Positions 1-9,075 of a DNA stretch of 64,000 bases are shown here, piece by piece. A program made the position numbers and the translations under genes. Origin of the DNA: Leptospira montravelensis (GTDB lineage Bacteria; Spirochaetota; Leptospiria; Leptospirales; Leptospiraceae). Location: positions 124,001 to 188,000 of the forward strand of contig NZ_RQFO01000004.1 in the NCBI RefSeq assembly GCF_004770045.1, written 5' to 3'. How positions within the stretch are numbered: the first letter of the stretch is position 1; every line of letters starts with the position of its first letter. Under the pieces are notes generated by a model. That model did not search any database, had not been told where the DNA came from, and saw only the letters and a list, made by a program, of their open reading frames with translations.

Positions 1-592
1 CGGCGTTAAAATCCTGAAGAACAAGAAGGTGGTTCGGGAAAACGGTGGCGTATTTGCTTTGGACTTACAATCAAAAGTGAAAGAAGAGCTTGAGGCAGAT
101 GTATTTATTAATGCATGCGGCTTATATTCTGATGAATTATTTGTATCAGATGCAAAGGGTAACAACTTTGAAATTCGTCCCAATAAGGGTGAATACTTTC
201 GACTTAACAAACAACTTCCTTATGAAACTTTAGTTTATCCACTACCTTTAAAAACATCCACGGCATTGGGAGTACATTATACTTTCCATTTGGGGGGAGA
301 TGCCTACGCAGGTCCTAATTCGAATTGGGCTTCTTCAAAAGAAGATTATTCGATCAATACGCAAAGAAGTGTTTATTATGAGTCTTTGCGAAAGATCATA
401 GATTTTTATAAGGAAGAAGATCTGAGTGAGGGATATGTAGGTTTACGGCCTCGTTTGTTTTTGAATGGAGAAGCAGTCAAAGATTTTGTGATTCATAAAG
501 AATCCAATTGGATCCATTTGTTAGGGATTGAAAGCCCTGGGCTTACCTCTTCTCCTGCGATTGCCGAGGAAGTAGTAAGGATGGCAGGTTAG
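1..592 (+). CDS. FAD-dependent oxidoreductase, 3' part (DAO / L-2-hydroxyglutarate oxidase-like)
   Basis: The gene is cut by the left edge; the reading frame is open from base 2, and the GTG at 29 is probably an internal valine. The visible 190 or so residues look like the C-terminal half of a DAO-fold flavoprotein. They include a stretch ending FINACGLYSD, typical of the FAD-binding part, then NKGEYFRL, and near the end GIESPGLTSSPAIAEEV, which in L-2-hydroxyglutarate oxidase-like enzymes contacts FAD. The N-terminal Rossmann motif would lie outside the window. It ends 9 bases before the ABC transporter and reads in the same direction. The substrate is unknown; a role in the sugar locus is only suggested by position. 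Confidence 0.75.
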   Translation, partial: GVKILKNKKVVRENGGVFALDLQSKVKEELEADVFINACGLYSDELFVSDAKGNNFEIRPNKGEYFRLNKQLPYETLVYPLPLKTSTALGVHYTFHLGGDAYAGPNSNWASSKEDYSINTQRSVYYESLRKIIDFYKEEDLSEGYVGLRPRLFLNGEAVKDFVIHKESNWIHLLGIESPGLTSSPAIAEEVVRMAG

Positions 593-601
593 GATAAATT
601 A

Positions 602-2353
602 GTGAAATTCTCGATAATGGTTTTAGACGAACTATATCATAGTTTTTGGAATTCAATCAAGCCGCGAAGAAAACAACAATTGTTTTTGTTGTTTGTTTTA
701 ATCATATTCACATCCTTTGCAGAAATTTTTAGTATAGGGGCAGTCTTTCCATTTTTAGCGGCTCTTACCAATCCTATACAGATTTTTAAATGGGAAGAAC
801 TACAGTTTTTGTGGAAGATATTAGGAGTCAACGATCCTACTTCAGTATTAGTCTATGTGACTGCTGGGTTTATACTTGCTTCATTGGTTTCTGGCGCGAT
901 GAGGCTTTTGTTAATTTATGCCACCACTAGATTGTCTTTTGGGACCGGTGCGGACATCAGTTACGAAATATACAAAAGAACTCTTTTTCAACCTTATTAT
1001 GTGCATATTAACCGGAATAGTGCAGAGGTGATCACAGGAATTACTTCAAAGGCCAGTAGCGTTGTCACTCAGATTGTCACTCCCATATTGACACTACTTT
1101 CTTCAGTAGTGATTTTAATATTTATCATTGTTGGATTGTTGCTTATTGATACAAAGACAACTTTGATTTCTTTTTCGTTTTTTATAATGCTTTATATTTT
1201 TGTTGCATTGTATTCAAAAACAAAACTCCAGAAAAATGGAGAAATTTTAACAAAAAATTTAACCACTGTTCAAAAATCTCTCCAAGAAGGTATGGGTGGG
1301 ATTCGCGATATTTTGTTAGATGGAACTCAAAATTATTTTTTAAATACTTACCGTGTTTCTGATTCACTTTATAGAAAGGCTTCTGCAGAAAATTATTATT
1401 ATGGAGCGAGTCCTCGGTATGTAGTGGAATCGCTGGGTATGGCATTGATTGGAATCTTTGCCTATCATTTCGGAAGATCAAATGATTCGCTAATGTCTGC
1501 ACTTCCGATTTTGGGATCACTCGCGATTGCTGCGCAAAGAGTTTTGCCAATTTTACAACAAAGTTACTATTCTTGGTCAAATCTCAGAGCTGGTCGGGAA
1601 AATTTGTCGAATGTTGTAGAACTATTGAATCAACCGATTCATATAGAGAATGCAAATCGACCACTTGGAAAATTAACGTTTAACCATGATATAAAAATAG
1701 ATAATCTATGTTTTAAGTATGAAGAATCCAAAAAAGAAGTAGTTTCAAGTGTGAGTTTAACAATTCCTAAAGGAAGTAGGGTTGGAATTGTTGGGCAGAC
1801 AGGAAGTGGAAAAAGTACACTTATGGATTTACTGATGGGGCTTCTAACACCTACTAAAGGTATGATTTGTGTAGACGGAATTCGGTTGGATGAAGAAAAT
1901 CTAAGACTTTGGCAAAACAACCTAGCACATGTTCCACAAAATATCTTTTTGTCAGATTCTTCCATTGCTGAAAACATCGCCTTTGGTTACAGAAAGGAAG
2001 AAATCGATTTTCAAAAATTAAAAATTGCAGCAAAGAAAGCGCAAATATCTGAACATATCGAGCAGTTACCAGATGGTTATGATACACTTGTCGGAGAGAG
2101 AGGTGTAAAACTATCCGGTGGACAGAGGCAACGAATCGGTATTGCACGGGCCTTATACAAAGATGCGGAAGTTATTTTTTTAGATGAAGCAACAAGTGCA
2201 TTAGATAATGAAACTGAAAAAGCAGTAATGGAATCGATTGATTCTTTAGATAAATCGATTACGATATTCATAATAGCACATAGGTTGTCTACGATCGATG
2301 GATGCGACCAAAAAATTGAATTATCCGAAGGGAAAGTGATCCAACAAACATGA
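602..2353 (+). CDS. ABC exporter, fused membrane and ATPase domains
   Basis: A 583-residue half-transporter of the MsbA/PglK type. About six hydrophobic segments fill the first 330 residues. The ATPase domain follows, with Walker A GQTGSGKST near residue 400, signature LSGGQRQR near 504 and Walker B VIFLDEATSALD near 525. Such proteins act as homodimers in the inner membrane and move lipid-linked sugars or lipid A. The start is GTG, with AGGA about seven bases upstream. The stop overlaps the PseC start by 4 bases (ATGA), so it is probably co-translated with the pseudaminic-acid genes. A PglK-like flippase role for a glycolipid is an inference. A separate Wzx-type flippase lies at 54742. Confidence 0.88.
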   Translation: MKFSIMVLDELYHSFWNSIKPRRKQQLFLLFVLIIFTSFAEIFSIGAVFPFLAALTNPIQIFKWEELQFLWKILGVNDPTSVLVYVTAGFILASLVSGAMRLLLIYATTRLSFGTGADISYEIYKRTLFQPYYVHINRNSAEVITGITSKASSVVTQIVTPILTLLSSVVILIFIIVGLLLIDTKTTLISFSFFIMLYIFVALYSKTKLQKNGEILTKNLTTVQKSLQEGMGGIRDILLDGTQNYFLNTYRVSDSLYRKASAENYYYGASPRYVVESLGMALIGIFAYHFGRSNDSLMSALPILGSLAIAAQRVLPILQQSYYSWSNLRAGRENLSNVVELLNQPIHIENANRPLGKLTFNHDIKIDNLCFKYEESKKEVVSSVSLTIPKGSRVGIVGQTGSGKSTLMDLLMGLLTPTKGMICVDGIRLDEENLRLWQNNLAHVPQNIFLSDSSIAENIAFGYRKEEIDFQKLKIAAKKAQISEHIEQLPDGYDTLVGERGVKLSGGQRQRIGIARALYKDAEVIFLDEATSALDNETEKAVMESIDSLDKSITIFIIAHRLSTIDGCDQKIELSEGKVIQQT

Positions 2354-3534
2354 AAAACCAAATACCTTATGGAAGACATAGTATTGATCAGTCAGATATC
2401 GATGCAGTAGTATCGGTTCTAAAATCTGATTTTCTTACACAAGGACCACTTGTGCCGTTGTTTGAAAAGATGGTATGCGAATACGTAGGTGTAAAAAATG
2501 GAATTGCCGTTAATAGTGCCACCTCAGCCCTTCATCTAGCTTGTTTAGCCCTGAATGTTGGCCCTGGTGATATTGTATGGACTAGTCCCATTTCCTTTGT
2601 TGCCAGTTCCAACTGTGCCTTGTATTGCGGCGCAGATGTTGATTTTGTGGATATAGATCCTGTTTCTTATAATATGTCGGTAGATGCACTTTTATTGAAA
2701 TTAGAAAGAGCAAAGTTAGAAAACAAACTACCTAAAGTGGTAATCCCTGTACATTTTTCTGGTCAGAGTTGTGACATGGAAAAAATCTTCGCATTAGGTA
2801 AAGAGTTCGGGTTTCGAATTATAGAAGATGCTTCCCATGCAATAGGTAGTACTTATAAAAATGATAAAGTAGGTTCCTGCAAGTATAGCGATATTACTGT
2901 GTTTAGTTTTCATCCTGTGAAAATTATTACCACTGGGGAAGGTGGAATGTGTACAACAAGTGATGACGAATTGGCAAATACCATTTACCGACTTAGAAGT
3001 CATGGAATCACAAGAAACCCGAAAGAAATGACTGAACCACCCGATGGTCCTTGGTATTACCAACAAATTGATTTGGGTTATAATTACCGAATGAATGACC
3101 TGCAAGCAGCTTTAGGTGTTTCGCAATTAAAAAGGTTAGATTCAATTGTTCAGAGAAGACAAGAGATCAAAAACTATTATGATAAGATATTAATTGATCT
3201 TCCTTTGATTCTACCAAAACAAATGGAATACAATCATTCCTCCTTACATTTATACGTGATTCAGGTAAAAGAAAAAGAAATGTTGGCTGATCGCAAAGTG
3301 GTGTTTGAACGATTGAGAGAAGGGGGAATCCTTGTAAACGTACATTACATTCCAATTTATCGCCAACCTTACTATCAGAAAAAATATTCGTTTTTGCCTT
3401 CTTCTTTCCCTAATGCAGAATCATATTATAATCAATGCATCAGTCTTCCCATATATCCGGAGTTAACGAATGAGGATATGGACCGAGTAAAAGAAACTTT
3501 GATTACTCCCATCGGACACCAGGTACTATTTTAA
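2350..3534 (+). CDS. pseC: UDP-4-amino-4,6-dideoxy-N-acetyl-beta-L-altrosamine transaminase
   Basis: A 394-residue DegT/DnrJ/EryC1/StrS aminotransferase, the normal length for PseC. The opening IPYGRHSIDQSDIDAVV and the phrase DFLTQGPLVPLFE are typical of PseC. The PLP lysine is K191 in SFHPVKIITTGEGG, and GYNYRMNDLQAALG follows. PseC transfers an amino group from glutamate to C4 of the UDP-4-keto sugar made by PseB, the second step to CMP-pseudaminic acid in the cytoplasm. It overlaps the ABC gene by 4 bases and pseF by 1 base. PseF, PseG, an acetyltransferase and PseI follow, which supports the call. No PseB is encoded beside it. Confidence 0.92.
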   Translation: MKNQIPYGRHSIDQSDIDAVVSVLKSDFLTQGPLVPLFEKMVCEYVGVKNGIAVNSATSALHLACLALNVGPGDIVWTSPISFVASSNCALYCGADVDFVDIDPVSYNMSVDALLLKLERAKLENKLPKVVIPVHFSGQSCDMEKIFALGKEFGFRIIEDASHAIGSTYKNDKVGSCKYSDITVFSFHPVKIITTGEGGMCTTSDDELANTIYRLRSHGITRNPKEMTEPPDGPWYYQQIDLGYNYRMNDLQAALGVSQLKRLDSIVQRRQEIKNYYDKILIDLPLILPKQMEYNHSSLHLYVIQVKEKEMLADRKVVFERLREGGILVNVHYIPIYRQPYYQKKYSFLPSSFPNAESYYNQCISLPIYPELTNEDMDRVKETLITPIGHQVLF

Positions 3535-4226
3535 TGAATACATGTATCATCCCTGCGCGTGGCGGTAGTAAAAGAATCCCTCGCAAAAATATCAAATTGT
3601 TTCATGGAAAACCCATGATTGCCTATTCGATAGAAACAGCCATTCAATCGAAGTTATTTGACCATGTGATTGTATCAACAGATGATTTGGAAATTGCAGA
3701 AGTATCTAGGCACTATGGTGCTGAAGTTCCATTTATGAGACCGAGTGAGTTGTCTGACGATCAGACAGCAACGATTCCTGTGATTGCTCATGGCATTCAA
3801 TGGATGATAAGGGAAGGTATAGCCACCGATTGTGTAGCGTGTATTTATGCCACGGCTCCTTTTATTTTGAAAAATGATTTAATCAGTGCAGAAAAGAGTT
3901 TCCGCGAAGGGGGATGGGAGTATGTATTTTCTGCCACCTCCTTTGGATTTCCTATCTTTCGCGGATTTAAAAAAGATACCGATGGAAAAATAGAAATGTT
4001 TTTTCCAGAACATTTTGCTACTCGTTCCCAGGATTTGCCAGAAGCCTTCCATGATGCAGGTCAGTTTTATTTTGGAAAACCAAGTGCTTGGCTTGAAAGT
4101 AAGAGGATATTTGACAAGTGGTCGTCCATCATTGAACTTCCCAGATGGAGAGTTCAAGACATTGACACAGGGGACGACTGGGACAGGGCCGAAGTTCTAT
4201 ATAAGATGATTAGTACTATGAACTAA
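3534..4226 (+). CDS. pseF: Pseudaminic acid cytidylyltransferase
   Basis: A 230-residue CMP-sugar synthetase. The N-terminal IPARGGSKRIPRKNI is the nucleotide-binding motif of this family, followed by FHGKPMIAYSI. PseF uses CTP to activate pseudaminic acid as the CMP-sugar used by glycosyltransferases. The start overlaps the pseC stop by one base (TAATG), and pseG follows after 31 bases. The order pseC-pseF-pseG matches pseudaminic-acid operons in other bacteria, so the PseF assignment is firmer here than for the three other cytidylyltransferases in the window (12132, 18580, 33755). Confidence 0.92.
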   Translation: MNTCIIPARGGSKRIPRKNIKLFHGKPMIAYSIETAIQSKLFDHVIVSTDDLEIAEVSRHYGAEVPFMRPSELSDDQTATIPVIAHGIQWMIREGIATDCVACIYATAPFILKNDLISAEKSFREGGWEYVFSATSFGFPIFRGFKKDTDGKIEMFFPEHFATRSQDLPEAFHDAGQFYFGKPSAWLESKRIFDKWSSIIELPRWRVQDIDTGDDWDRAEVLYKMISTMN

Positions 4227-4257
4227 CTTTTGCATTGATCATTCAAAATATACTACA

Positions 4258-5181
4258 ATGTCAACATTGATTTTTACGGAAGCACTCCTTACCACTGGAC
4301 TTGGACATTTGGGAAGATGCACAGCTCTTGCAGAAAAACTTTTGGAAGAGGGTGAGACTACCGTTCAAATGGTTCTTCATAGCGATCCTACCTCTTCACA
4401 TTGGAGTTTTCCATGCCAGGTTCAGGCCATCAATTGGAAAGAAAAAAATCAGTTAAAAGAGTTCCTGGATGAGTATAACCAAACAACAGACCTAAGTGAT
4501 TTCACCTTTTACGTGGATTCTTATTTAGCGGAATTAGAAATTTATAATACTTTAAAGCATTATTGCTCTGAACTGATTTGCATTGATGACGACAACCGTA
4601 TTGAGTATCCCGCTTTTTCCACAATTTTAAATCCGGGTTATCCTGGCCTTTATTTAGAATACAATACTGAAAAATATAAAATTTTAACGGGTAAAGAAAG
4701 AGTTTTACTGAGAAAACCATTTCGAGAAAACTTTGAAATCCCCAAAAAAAACAATCCTCCCCTGAAGATTTTGGTGACACTTGGTGGGAGCGACCCGCAT
4801 TTATTTTCCGAAGCGATTCTTTCTCTGTTAGTAAAAAACTTTCCCACAATAGAGAAACATTTGGTTGTTGGTCCTGGGTTTACGAACGAAGTTAAACTAA
4901 AAGAGTTATCTGATAAAAATACATTCTTTCATAAAAATCTTTCTGCCATTCAAATGCGAGACTTAATGATTCAAATGGATTTTGCGATCACTGCAGGTGG
5001 GCAAACCACTTATGAATTGGATCGATGTAAAGTTCCGATGGTGATGATTAAAACCGCAGAGAATCAAGAAGGTAATATTCGTGGTTTTGTGGAGTATCAA
5101 AAAGGCCAAGTCGTACGGGAACCAAAAGAACTCGTAGACATTTTGGAAAACAACTTCTTTCGCACAGCGGATCTCGATTAG
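4258..5181 (+). CDS. pseG: UDP-2,4-diacetamido-2,4,6-trideoxy-beta-L-altropyranose hydrolase
   Basis: A 307-residue GT-B-fold hydrolase related to MurG. The N-terminal GLGHLGRC carries the conserved histidine found in PseG as GGHxxRC. A second domain begins near ILVTLGGSDP, and the UDP-binding region contains ITAGGQTTYEL. PseG releases UDP from the diacetamido sugar nucleotide, giving the free sugar used by PseI. It sits between pseF and an acetyltransferase gene. I see no missing motif. The ATG follows a 31-base spacer without a strong ribosome site. Confidence 0.9.
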   Translation: MSTLIFTEALLTTGLGHLGRCTALAEKLLEEGETTVQMVLHSDPTSSHWSFPCQVQAINWKEKNQLKEFLDEYNQTTDLSDFTFYVDSYLAELEIYNTLKHYCSELICIDDDNRIEYPAFSTILNPGYPGLYLEYNTEKYKILTGKERVLLRKPFRENFEIPKKNNPPLKILVTLGGSDPHLFSEAILSLLVKNFPTIEKHLVVGPGFTNEVKLKELSDKNTFFHKNLSAIQMRDLMIQMDFAITAGGQTTYELDRCKVPMVMIKTAENQEGNIRGFVEYQKGQVVREPKELVDILENNFFRTADLD

Positions 5182-5190
5182 GTATAAAAA

Positions 5191-5652
5191 TTGGACCTTC
5201 ACCTCCGACCTGTTTCCATTGCTGACTGCGAACTTCTGTTTGGTTGGGTAAATGAACCTGAAGTTAGAAAAAATTCGTTTGATTCGAAGCCGATCGAATG
5301 GAAGAATCATCTAGTTTGGTTTGAAAATAAAATTAGAGATAAAAATTCAATAATACTTATTTTAGAATTTGAAAATAAGCCAATCGGTCAGATCCGATTT
5401 GATAAAGAGAATGAAACAAAAACTTATAGAATTGACTTTTCAGTAGATGCAAGATACCGGGGCAAAGGATTGGGAAATCATATAATTAAATTAGGATGCG
5501 AGTATTTAGAAAACCAGTTATTGAAGAACAAAATCTCTTTAGTTGGAGAGGTTAAAACAGAGAATATTGCATCTCAAAAGAGCTTCCTTTCAAATGGTTT
5601 TAAAATTAACTCTAAAGGCTCGAATATGATAGTATTTGAAAAAAATATTTAA
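5191..5652 (+). CDS. pseH: GNAT N-acetyltransferase, probably PseH
   Basis: A 153-residue GNAT protein. The opening LHLRPVSIADCELLFGWVNEPEVRK is typical of PseH and RimJ-like acetyltransferases. The acetyl-CoA site is visible as DARYRGKGLGNHII, and NIASQKSFLSNGF lies near the end. PseH acetylates the 4-amino group of the PseC product, the step before PseG. The start is TTG, 9 bases after the pseG stop, with a TTAGGT box about 8 bases upstream. Length and position fit PseH, but specificity cannot be read from the sequence alone. Confidence 0.82.
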   Translation: MDLHLRPVSIADCELLFGWVNEPEVRKNSFDSKPIEWKNHLVWFENKIRDKNSIILILEFENKPIGQIRFDKENETKTYRIDFSVDARYRGKGLGNHIIKLGCEYLENQLLKNKISLVGEVKTENIASQKSFLSNGFKINSKGSNMIVFEKNI

Positions 5653-5669
5653 AGCGGAAGAATACAGAT

Positions 5670-6359
5670 ATGAAGAAGACTATACTTACAATAGCCGCAC
5701 ACCCTGATGATGAGATTTTGGGCTGCGGTGGTACAATGGCTAGGCTTTCGGAGGAAGGTCACAACGTTCATATTTTAATTTTGGCAGAAGGATTGACTAG
5801 TAGGCAAGTAATTCGTGATAGAAATTCCAAAGTTACGGAGTTAGGTGATTTAGCTATTTCAGCAAAAAAATCTGCGGAATTCGTAGGAGCAAAATCAATT
5901 GAATTGTTGGATTTTCCCGATAATCGAATGGATTCAATTGATAGATTGGATGTTATAAAGGTTATCGAAGAAAAATTAGATGAATTGAATCCATCGCTCA
6001 TTTTCACCCACTTTGGAAATGACTTAAATATTGATCATAGAGTTGTTAACGAAGCTGTCGTTACAGCCTGCAGACCAATTCCAGGTCATTCGGTAAAAGA
6101 ACTCTATTTTTTTGAAGTTCCTTCTAGTACTGAGTGGCAAATTCAGAATGGTATATATTTTCAACCTAATGTATTTTTTGAGCTAGGAAATTCACATATC
6201 AAAAAGAAAAAAGAGGCACTTTTGTCTTACGATTCCGAAATGCGGAATTTTCCACATGCTCGTTCAATTGAAGCTGTTGAGGCTCTTGCAAAGTGGCGAG
6301 GAGCTTCAATTGGAGCTAATTTTGCTGAAGCGTTTATTGCCGGAAGAGTTATTAGGTAA
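5670..6359 (+). CDS. PIG-L family N-deacetylase
   Basis: A 229-residue PIG-L/LmbE deacetylase. The zinc motif is AAHPDDEILGCGG near residues 8-20, and the distal histidine lies in NIDHRVVNEAV. This family removes N-acetyl groups from GlcNAc-type sugars. It is not part of the standard pseudaminic-acid pathway, yet it lies between pseH and pseI and directly before a formyltransferase. I infer that one acetamido group of the nonulosonic acid or its precursor is stripped and then formylated. A second PIG-L/formyltransferase pair occurs at 24215-25764 beside the second synthase. Confidence 0.88.
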   Translation: MKKTILTIAAHPDDEILGCGGTMARLSEEGHNVHILILAEGLTSRQVIRDRNSKVTELGDLAISAKKSAEFVGAKSIELLDFPDNRMDSIDRLDVIKVIEEKLDELNPSLIFTHFGNDLNIDHRVVNEAVVTACRPIPGHSVKELYFFEVPSSTEWQIQNGIYFQPNVFFELGNSHIKKKKEALLSYDSEMRNFPHARSIEAVEALAKWRGASIGANFAEAFIAGRVIR

Positions 6360-6362
6360 ACT

Positions 6363-7049
6363 ATGTCATCATATTTGGTAGCAAGCGTTGGGAGCTGGAA
6401 CAGGGAGCTTTACGAAAAATATTCCTCTAACATAGATGGAAATTGGCGATTTGTAGACACACCAGATAAATTAGTAACCGAACTTAAGGATTTCAGTCCA
6501 AAATTCATTTTCTTTCCCCATTGGCGCTGGATTGTCCCTGAGGATATTATAAATAATTATGAATGTGTTTGTTTCCATATGACTGATGTTCCATACGGTA
6601 GAGGAGGTTCTCCTCTTCAAAATTTGATCTTAGCAGGAAATCAAAATACTGTTTTAACAGCATTGAGGATGGAGAAAGGCTTAGATTCAGGACCAGTGTA
6701 TCTCAAACTGCCACTGAATCTAGATGGTTCTGCTCGGCAAATATACTTAAGAGCATCAGAGTTAAGTTGGGAAATTATTAAAAAGTTAGTGACAGAATCA
6801 CATCAACCTTTTCCGCAAAAAGGTGAACCTACGTTTTTTAAGAGAAGAAAGCCAGAAGAAAGCGAGTTACCAAGTGACTTAGATATTGGTAGACTTTATA
6901 ACTTTATCAGAATGCTCGATGCAGATGATTATCCTTATGCATTTATTAATTATGGTAATTATAAGTTGTGCTTTAATGAAGCCGACTTTTCGAATGGTAA
7001 ACTAACCGCAAAAGTAGAATTTGTTTTAAAAGGTAGTAACGATAAATGA
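6363..7049 (+). CDS. Formyltransferase family protein (sugar N-formyltransferase candidate)
   Basis: A 228-residue protein with the core of the 10-formyltetrahydrofolate-dependent formyltransferase fold. The catalytic histidine is in CFHMTDVPYGRGGSPLQNLI, and the aspartate is in GLDSGPVY, matching the H...D pair of methionyl-tRNA formyltransferase. It is shorter than Fmt (about 310 residues) and has little of its C-terminal tRNA-binding domain, so a sugar substrate is more likely. It starts 3 bases after the PIG-L gene and overlaps pseI by 4 bases (ATGA). Deacetylation followed by N-formylation of a pseudaminic-acid intermediate is my inference. Confidence 0.82.
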   Translation: MSSYLVASVGSWNRELYEKYSSNIDGNWRFVDTPDKLVTELKDFSPKFIFFPHWRWIVPEDIINNYECVCFHMTDVPYGRGGSPLQNLILAGNQNTVLTALRMEKGLDSGPVYLKLPLNLDGSARQIYLRASELSWEIIKKLVTESHQPFPQKGEPTFFKRRKPEESELPSDLDIGRLYNFIRMLDADDYPYAFINYGNYKLCFNEADFSNGKLTAKVEFVLKGSNDK

Positions 7050-8098
7050 GTCAAATTTCAATAGGGAATCATATCATTGGAAGTAACGTAAAACCATTCG
7101 TCATTGCAGAAATGTCGGGAAACCATAATCATTCAATTGAACGAGCATTTGAAATCGTTGATGCTGCCGCAGATGCTGGTGCCCATGCATTAAAAATTCA
7201 AACTTATACATCTGATACTATGACGATCGAGAAATCGGATGGAGAATTTTTTATTTCTGATCCAAAGAGCTTATGGAGGGGAAGTTCGCTATATGATTTA
7301 TATAAAATAGCATATACTCCGTGGGAATGGCACAAGCCGATTATGGATAGATGTAAAGAGAAAGGAATTCTCTGTTTTAGTAGTCCCTTTGATTTTACTG
7401 CAGTTGATTTTTTGGAAGATTTAAATGTGCCTGCTTACAAAATTGCTTCTTTCGAAAACGTAGATCTTCCTCTCATTAAAAAGGTAGCAAACACTGGTAA
7501 ACCGATTATCGTTTCTACTGGAATGGCAACTGTGCAGGAAATTGCTGATGCAGTGGAAACTATTAGAAGCACTGGGAACGAACAAATTATTCTTTTAAAG
7601 TGTACGAGTACGTATCCTGCAACACCTGAGACTACGAATATACTTACAATTCCACATATGCGTGAACTATTCGGATGTGAAGTTGGTCTTTCGGATCATA
7701 CAATGGGGATAGGAGTTTCTGTGGCAAGTGTTGCCTTAGGTGCGGTTGTGATCGAAAAACATTTCACTCTGAATCGGGAAGATGGAGGAGTCGATTCTAC
7801 ATTTTCAATGGAACCAAAAGAAATGAAAGCTCTAGTCATTGAGACAGAAAGAGCATGGCAGGCAATGGGTAAAATTAATTACGGACCTACCGAAAAAGAG
7901 AAAGCATCGTTAGTGTTTCGAAGGTCTTTGTATGTCGTGGAAGATATGAAAGTTGGCGATATGATCACTGAAAAAAATGTGAGGAGAATACGTCCAGGAT
8001 ATGGATTGCCACCGAAATTTTTTGATGTCGTGATGGGTAAGAGAGTGAACCAAGATGTGAAGAGGGGAACTGGTTTAAGTTGGGAGATGTTGGGGTGA
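7046..8098 (+). CDS. pseI: Pseudaminic acid synthase
   Basis: A 350-residue NeuB-family synthase. The opening IGNHIIGSNVKPFVIAEMSGNHN, with NH ligands, is characteristic of PseI, and HALKIQTYT follows where NeuB/LegI has FVKFQTF. GLSDHTMGIG and VIEKHFTL are the metal and phosphate-site motifs. A C-terminal SAF (antifreeze-like) domain runs from about residue 290 (SLYVVEDMKVGD). The enzyme condenses the 6-deoxy-AltdiNAc sugar with phosphoenolpyruvate to give pseudaminic acid. It overlaps the formyltransferase gene by 4 bases and closes the Pse set; 33 bases separate it from the next gene. Confidence 0.92.
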   Translation: MSQISIGNHIIGSNVKPFVIAEMSGNHNHSIERAFEIVDAAADAGAHALKIQTYTSDTMTIEKSDGEFFISDPKSLWRGSSLYDLYKIAYTPWEWHKPIMDRCKEKGILCFSSPFDFTAVDFLEDLNVPAYKIASFENVDLPLIKKVANTGKPIIVSTGMATVQEIADAVETIRSTGNEQIILLKCTSTYPATPETTNILTIPHMRELFGCEVGLSDHTMGIGVSVASVALGAVVIEKHFTLNREDGGVDSTFSMEPKEMKALVIETERAWQAMGKINYGPTEKEKASLVFRRSLYVVEDMKVGDMITEKNVRRIRPGYGLPPKFFDVVMGKRVNQDVKRGTGLSWEMLG

Positions 8099-8131
8099 CA
8101 AGAATTTTATTGAATGCGAGCTTAAACTAAT

Positions 8132-9070
8132 ATGAAGAAAAAGATTCTAAATTTTATAGATAACTACTTTCGAAATAAGGATCTAAACCTTTTTTATGGA
8201 GATTTTTTAGCGGGTGCTGGAAATAAACTGGAAATCTTTCTTTTGGATTTACTAAAGAAAGAATTCTATAAAATCCATCTAAAATATTCCAGAAGAAAAG
8301 CCTTTAAGAAAGTTGCACCAAATTCTAAACTTTCTAGGAAAGAATACGATTCCTATTTAAATGAATTTAAAGCTAACGGTATTGTCGTTATAAATTCATA
8401 TTTTTCACAGGAGGCCGAAGAAATCCTGAAAAACTATGATTATTTCTTCAAAAAGATTGAAAAAGACGATAAGGACTATAAAAGGATCTTTTCACTTTCA
8501 ATTAAGGAACCTTTATTTCAAAGTGTGCTTGATTCAAATATTTTGCAAATGTTATGTGAATATACTGGCACCCAACAGTATCTTAGGGCATCACCAGCAT
8601 TAAATATTACTTATCCAGGGTTTTCTGACATTACATCTAAAAATATTGGAGAAACTAAATATAAAGATGGAGGTTTTGCAAACTTTTATCATCTAGATAC
8701 TCCAAACTTAAGACAGTATCATATTTTGCTAAAAGATGTGGGTATGGATGATCCACACATGTTATTTGCAAGAAAGTCCAACAAAAAATATTTTGGACTT
8801 CACTACCGAATTGCTAGTGAAGAGTATGTGAATGCAAATTATGAGATAACACATTGTATCGGTCCCAAGGGAACTGTTTATGTTTTTGATGGTGGAAGTG
8901 GGCTTCATCGAATGTATGCAACTGAAAAGAACTATAGAATGACTATGGATATAATGTTTACACCAGGTAATTCTATATTAAAGGAATCCTGCCCGATTGT
9001 CAATCTTGGTGAAATGAAGTTTGAAGGCTTCGATGATTTACAGAAAGAATCTCTTAGGTATCTAAAATAA
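8132..9070 (+). CDS. Phytanoyl-CoA dioxygenase-like Fe(II)/2-oxoglutarate oxygenase candidate
   Basis: A 312-residue protein that I read as a PhyH-type oxygenase from motifs only. The iron triad would be H187 and D189 in FYHLDTPN and H259 in GGSGLHRMY. An arginine about ten residues later (YRMTMDIMF) is placed to hold the 2-oxoglutarate carboxylate. The first 90 residues are rich in Lys and aromatic residues and show no domain I know. It lies just after pseI and 5 bases before the exonuclease-kinase fusion. Hydroxylation of a sugar or lipid precursor is possible, but the substrate is unknown. Confidence 0.6.
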   Translation: MKKKILNFIDNYFRNKDLNLFYGDFLAGAGNKLEIFLLDLLKKEFYKIHLKYSRRKAFKKVAPNSKLSRKEYDSYLNEFKANGIVVINSYFSQEAEEILKNYDYFFKKIEKDDKDYKRIFSLSIKEPLFQSVLDSNILQMLCEYTGTQQYLRASPALNITYPGFSDITSKNIGETKYKDGGFANFYHLDTPNLRQYHILLKDVGMDDPHMLFARKSNKKYFGLHYRIASEEYVNANYEITHCIGPKGTVYVFDGGSGLHRMYATEKNYRMTMDIMFTPGNSILKESCPIVNLGEMKFEGFDDLQKESLRYLK

Positions 9071-9075
9071 GTTTT

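Noticed and set aside
1182..2379. Open frames on the - strand across the ABC gene and similar ones throughout
   Set aside because: They lie opposite strong genes, have no family motifs and no ribosome sites; I treat all minus-strand frames as shadows.
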